64,000 nt of DNA from UBA4421 sp002470275 (GTDB lineage: Bacteria; Pseudomonadota; Gammaproteobacteria; Pseudomonadales; Azotimanducaceae). Below, piece after piece: positions 61,024-64,000 of the stretch (its first letter is position 1; every line of letters begins with the position of its first letter). The translations under genes were made by a program, and so were the position numbers. Where the stretch lies: positions 26,510 to 90,509 of the forward strand of contig CAJXDR010000004.1 in the NCBI GenBank assembly GCA_913052345.1. Reading direction: 5' to 3'. The notes beneath the pieces are model-generated. The model did not search any database. It was not told the origin of the DNA and was given only the letters and a program-made list of their open reading frames with translations.

Positions 61024-61953
61024 ATGTCCAATAGCCCTCAGCGCCTTATTGGCGGTGTCGAAGCGGGCGGCACAACCTTTCGTTGTGCCGTGGCGCAGAG
61101 CCCTCAGGATATTCTTGCTGAAACGACCATCGCCACGCGCGGCCCGGAGGAAACCTTGGAGGACGTGATCTCCTTCTTTGCGAAACATCCCTCGGTCCAG
61201 GCTCTGGGCATTGCTTCTTTCGGACCCCTCAATCTCGATTTGTCGGACCCGGGGTATGGTACGCTCGCTGATACCCCTAAGCTTGACTGGCAGGGGTATC
61301 CACTCCTTAGAAGGCTTCGAGAACGCCTCAACGTGCCCGCCCACCTGGATACGGACGTTGTCGCGGCCGGCATGGCGGAATATCAGCTCGGCTGTGCCCG
61401 AGGCGCTGCGAGCCTGGTTTACATCACTGTGGGCACGGGCATTGGCGGTGCGTATCTAATCAACGGGCAGCCTAATCCGGGCCTAAAACATGCTGAAATG
61501 GGGCATATCCCAGTAGCCAGAGCGCCGGACGACGACTTCCCGGGGTGCTGTCCCTTCCACGGGGACTGCCTAGAAGGGATGGCATCCGCCTCCGCAATCT
61601 TCCAGCGCTGGCAGTGCCCGCCAGAACAACTGCCCAAAACACACCCGGCCTGGCGGCTAGAGGCGTACTATCTTGCGGGGCTATGTCTTGTCCTGATGCG
61701 CACGCTAGCTCCCCATGCCATTGTCTTGGGGGGGGGCGTGCTTCAGGCGCCTGGCCTCATAGAGCAGGTTCGGGACGAGGTTTATCATGGATTGGCGGGA
61801 TATCACGCCCTAAGCCCCGAGGACCTCAAAAAGGTTATTCTCAAGCCAGGGCTTGCGCCGAACAGCGGCCTATTTGGCAGCCTGCTGCTCGCGCCCGGTC
61901 AAGAGCGCGAGACAGCAAAGCAAGCCAAAACGGTGCCTAGGACAGCGCCTTGA
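61024..61953 (+). CDS. ROK-family fructokinase-like sugar kinase
   Basis: A 309-residue ASKHA-fold kinase. It has the phosphate loop IGGVEAGGTTFRCAVA, the catalytic Asp in PAHLDTDVVAAGMAEY, and YITVGTGIGGAYLING. The zinc-binding ROK signature reads HAEMGHIPVARAPDDDFPGC then CPFHGDCLEG. GGGV in IVLGGGVLQAPG completes the nucleotide site. The short form and motif spacing resemble ROK fructokinases, so fructose or a related ketose is the likely substrate. No clear Shine-Dalgarno precedes the ATG. Its last 17 bp overlap the convergent lectin-like gene. Confidence 0.88.
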   Translation: MSNSPQRLIGGVEAGGTTFRCAVAQSPQDILAETTIATRGPEETLEDVISFFAKHPSVQALGIASFGPLNLDLSDPGYGTLADTPKLDWQGYPLLRRLRERLNVPAHLDTDVVAAGMAEYQLGCARGAASLVYITVGTGIGGAYLINGQPNPGLKHAEMGHIPVARAPDDDFPGCCPFHGDCLEGMASASAIFQRWQCPPEQLPKTHPAWRLEAYYLAGLCLVLMRTLAPHAIVLGGGVLQAPGLIEQVRDEVYHGLAGYHALSPEDLKKVILKPGLAPNSGLFGSLLLAPGQERETAKQAKTVPRTAP

Positions 61954-62827
61954 CCTCAACCCGAGACGTACTGGTTCTACCCGCGTCTACGAGCAAACCA
62001 ATGGCACCCGCCGACAGCGCATCGTCCTGGGCAGAGACCCTCTCTGCCCCATTAACGCTTCCGGTAATTTCATTACCCGCCACGCGCAACGTCAGATTGA
62101 TCTGCTCCCCAAGCTCCCAGGCAAAGGGCGCCTCGGCCAAAACCGTTTCCTGATGCACCTTCTTGACCAACTGAAGCTTCTGATCCTGGGTAACAAAGAG
62201 TGCGTAGAACCGACTGAGTCCCTGAACTCGAGCTGCGATGCCCGCGCGCGTCACGAGATGCGGCTGCACGTCTCCGCTCACCTCATAGTCCATCCACTCC
62301 TTGGTGCCCTGGGATAACATCCCCAAGCCCTCATTCTGGACCAATCGAAACATCTCATTTGGATACCAGGGGGGGAGATGATCAACCGCATTCACCCAAG
62401 CGCGACGCCACATGCTGCCCTTATGCTGGGCACGCTCGAAGACCACATTCGGAGCTCCCTCCCACTTAATAAAGTCCACGTCGATGGTGGCGTCTTTTTC
62501 AAACAGAAAGCCAATTTCAAAGATTGGCCCCGCCAGCTCGGGTACCGTGACAGACCAGTTCCCAGGGTTAGACGCGTCGTGCTCAAAATGATGATAGCCC
62601 ACCTCATCACCCTCGCCGTAGTAGGCCAGGTAAAGGGTTGCATCAGACCCCTGACTGGCCACGATGAGCTTTTGACCCGGGAATAGCCGTGGGGATGCCA
62701 GTAGCTTATAGCCCTTGTTATCAAAATATTCCGCAACTTCTTTGGACGGCAGGAATACGGGTGTACCGACCCGGGCACCCTTTTTCCCGGCGATTCTCAG
62801 CCTACGATTCGTCTCAGATGTGGACAT
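61937..62827 (-). CDS. Lectin/glucanase-fold-like protein coupled to the ADP-ribosylglycohydrolase
   Basis: A 296-residue protein without a signal peptide. The second half (WMDYEVSGDVQPHLVTRAGI, AARVQGLSRFYALFVTQDQK, ITGSVNGAERVSAQDDAL, AGAIGLLVDAGRTS) reads as a concanavalin-like beta-sandwich. I recall this type of sequence as the C-terminal domain of some long ADP-ribosylglycohydrolase proteins. The first half (PGQKLIVASQGSDATLYLAY) may be a second beta domain. The ATG at 62827 has GGGGGAGG 6 nt upstream and overlaps the hydrolase gene by 14 bp in another frame, so the two are translationally coupled. It may bind the glycan part of the substrate. Confidence 0.75.
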   Translation of the reverse strand: MSTSETNRRLRIAGKKGARVGTPVFLPSKEVAEYFDNKGYKLLASPRLFPGQKLIVASQGSDATLYLAYYGEGDEVGYHHFEHDASNPGNWSVTVPELAGPIFEIGFLFEKDATIDVDFIKWEGAPNVVFERAQHKGSMWRRAWVNAVDHLPPWYPNEMFRLVQNEGLGMLSQGTKEWMDYEVSGDVQPHLVTRAGIAARVQGLSRFYALFVTQDQKLQLVKKVHQETVLAEAPFAWELGEQINLTLRVAGNEITGSVNGAERVSAQDDALSAGAIGLLVDAGRTSTSRVEVKALS

Positions 62828-63989
62828 TTTGTACCTCCCCCTCACCCTGCGTTACGTTGAATCCCTGAACTGAGCCAGGATAGCCAAAATGGAACTGGGC
62901 ACCCTCCTTGGGTGCATGGCCATCGAGGCCGGCCAGCCTACGTCCCATATCAATGATGTGAGCCGCTTCTCGCGCGCAGTCGCTAATAGCACGGTCCCCG
63001 TCGGCGGTAGGGTTGTACAGGCGGTCTGCCACGGGCCCGCGCCAATCAAGACCTCTCTCCAGTCCGGCATCGATGCCTTCAACGCCAACCAGAATGCCCA
63101 TCAGGCACCCTACATTGCCGGAGTTGCAGTCTGTATCCCAACCGCAGGTGTTGACGATTTTCATTGTTTCCGAGAAATCCCCCTCTCCATGGAGCAAGGA
63201 GTGAATGATAAGTCCATGATTTGGCACCATATGGCAGTTACCGCCATATTTATCGTAGCCATAGAGGGCTTCTAGCTTTTCTCTTGTAACGCGCCAGTCA
63301 CTGTCCCTAGCGTGCCAGTCGCGAAGGTCATGAATCATCTTCGCAATGACGGAATCATTGGGGATATAGGCCAGACCGATATCGATGAGCTTTTGGATAT
63401 CCTTCTCCACGAAGGCCATGGATTCCATTGCCGTGAGCACCTTGGCCCCATAAACGGCTTCACCATCATGGCTCACCCGAGCGGCTGCATCGGTAAACTT
63501 CACGGCTTGATCTGGATCGCCGGGCGCCACCATAGCCCAGCCATCAATAAAGATTTGGGCACCAATTTGCTCTGCCACAACCTGTCCGTTGAGCGCAATG
63601 GAACCACTGGCAGGTGCCTCGATCCCGTTTACCAGGCGTAGGTAGGCCGTATGCTCCGTCGAGTTGCCCAGACCGCCCCACCATAGAATTGTTCGATCCT
63701 TAATGAGGTAATTGAGCCAGCTATCTCCCACCTGTTTGGCGCTGATCTCTCGATCATTACCGTGGTCTTCCAACGCTCGAATGAAGGTAAAAGTTCCTGC
63801 AATATCGTCATCCGTGACGATCAGCGGCACATTGAGTTTGTCGTGCACGTAGTACTCAACGTCTCCCAAACGCTCCTGGATCATTTCATAGGGCCAGCCC
63901 TCAAAGGGCCTGCCTAGGTAGACACCAATCACCTTACCCAAAACCCCAGCGTAAACTTTATCTGCATAATCTGGCGGTAAACCTGTCAT
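62814..63989 (-). CDS. ADP-ribosylglycohydrolase-family (DraG-fold) hydrolase
   Basis: A 391-residue protein of the all-helical ADP-ribosylglycohydrolase fold. Metal-site motifs are VTDDDIAGTFTFIRALE near residue 58 and NTCGWDTDCNSGNVG near residue 285. The N-terminal family motif, usually GDALG, reads GVYLGRPFEGW here, so the first conserved Asp is missing. The family cleaves N-glycosidic bonds to ribose and related sugars. Next to a GPH symporter and a ROK kinase, a catabolic role on an imported glycoside is more likely than protein de-ADP-ribosylation. AGAGG precedes the ATG. Upstream genes lie outside the window. Confidence 0.88.
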   Translation of the reverse strand: MTGLPPDYADKVYAGVLGKVIGVYLGRPFEGWPYEMIQERLGDVEYYVHDKLNVPLIVTDDDIAGTFTFIRALEDHGNDREISAKQVGDSWLNYLIKDRTILWWGGLGNSTEHTAYLRLVNGIEAPASGSIALNGQVVAEQIGAQIFIDGWAMVAPGDPDQAVKFTDAAARVSHDGEAVYGAKVLTAMESMAFVEKDIQKLIDIGLAYIPNDSVIAKMIHDLRDWHARDSDWRVTREKLEALYGYDKYGGNCHMVPNHGLIIHSLLHGEGDFSETMKIVNTCGWDTDCNSGNVGCLMGILVGVEGIDAGLERGLDWRGPVADRLYNPTADGDRAISDCAREAAHIIDMGRRLAGLDGHAPKEGAQFHFGYPGSVQGFNVTQGEGEVQNVHI

Positions 63990-64000
63990 ATTTTGCCTCT

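Noticed and set aside
1..64000. tRNA, rRNA, CRISPR, IS elements, prophage or attachment sites
   Set aside because: No cloverleaf-like sequence, direct-repeat array, transposase or integrase other than XerD was seen by eye.

Overview
The window is a gene-dense stretch of a gammaproteobacterial chromosome of moderate GC content. Almost every block is a familiar gammaproteobacterial core cluster: rpsB-tsf-pyrH, map-glnD-dapCDE, recO-era-rnc-lepB-lepA-mucD-mucC facing nadB, xerD-dsbC-hom-recJ-prfB-lysS, rpsP-rimM-trmD-rplS, and ffh near ypjD. The Pseudomonas-type dapC/dapD pair, the hom gene beside dsbC and the mucC/mucD arrangement point to the Pseudomonas/Cellvibrio/marine OM60 side of the class. 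That placement is inference from gene content and order. No rRNA, tRNA, insertion sequence, prophage or CRISPR array was seen.

Layout. 1-2 kb: translation genes (pyrH partial, tsf, rpsB) on the minus strand behind a structured leader. 2.3-9.1 kb: map, glnD and the succinylase lysine/diaminopimelate genes dapC, dapD, dapE. 9.1-12.9 kb: an isolated piece of a type II secretion system (gspN, gspC, gspD). 12.9-24.9 kb: plsB, rsmJ, tsaB, moeA, adk, relA, rlmD, recO, era, rnc. 24.9-32.2 kb: lepB, lepA, a small two-helix membrane protein, mucD, an rseC/mucC-like gene, nadB, ygfX, sdhE. The usual rpoE-rseA-rseB genes are missing from this block. 32.2-42.4 kb: ygfZ, an acyl-CoA hydratase/hydrolase, ung, lysS, prfB with its programmed frameshift, recJ, hom, dsbC, xerD. 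42.4-49.9 kb: rplS-trmD-rimM-rpsP, ffh, a membrane-anchored stand-alone glutamate-synthase-like protein, ypjD, and a CorB-type transporter. 49.8-58.6 kb: leuA with a Leu-rich leader peptide and attenuator, purT, a gamma-class carbonic anhydrase homologue, a Nudix hydrolase, purL, tadA.

58.7-64 kb is the accessory end. A ribbon-helix-helix regulator faces a small exported protein. Next come a GPH-type sugar symporter, a ROK fructokinase-like kinase and an ADP-ribosylglycohydrolase-fold enzyme that overlaps a lectin-like beta-sandwich protein. Together these last four look like an uptake, glycosidic-bond cleavage and phosphorylation module for an unidentified glycoside, comparable in logic to E. 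coli yegTUV. The module runs off the right edge and is the best candidate for something undescribed.

The genome is strongly compacted. Many starts overlap upstream stops by 4-14 bp, and two convergent pairs overlap at their 3' ends. At leuL and the Nudix gene the -10 box lies only 6 nt before the start codon, which suggests leaderless transcripts. Everything here was read by eye, so starts are chosen from Shine-Dalgarno position and family alignment from memory.
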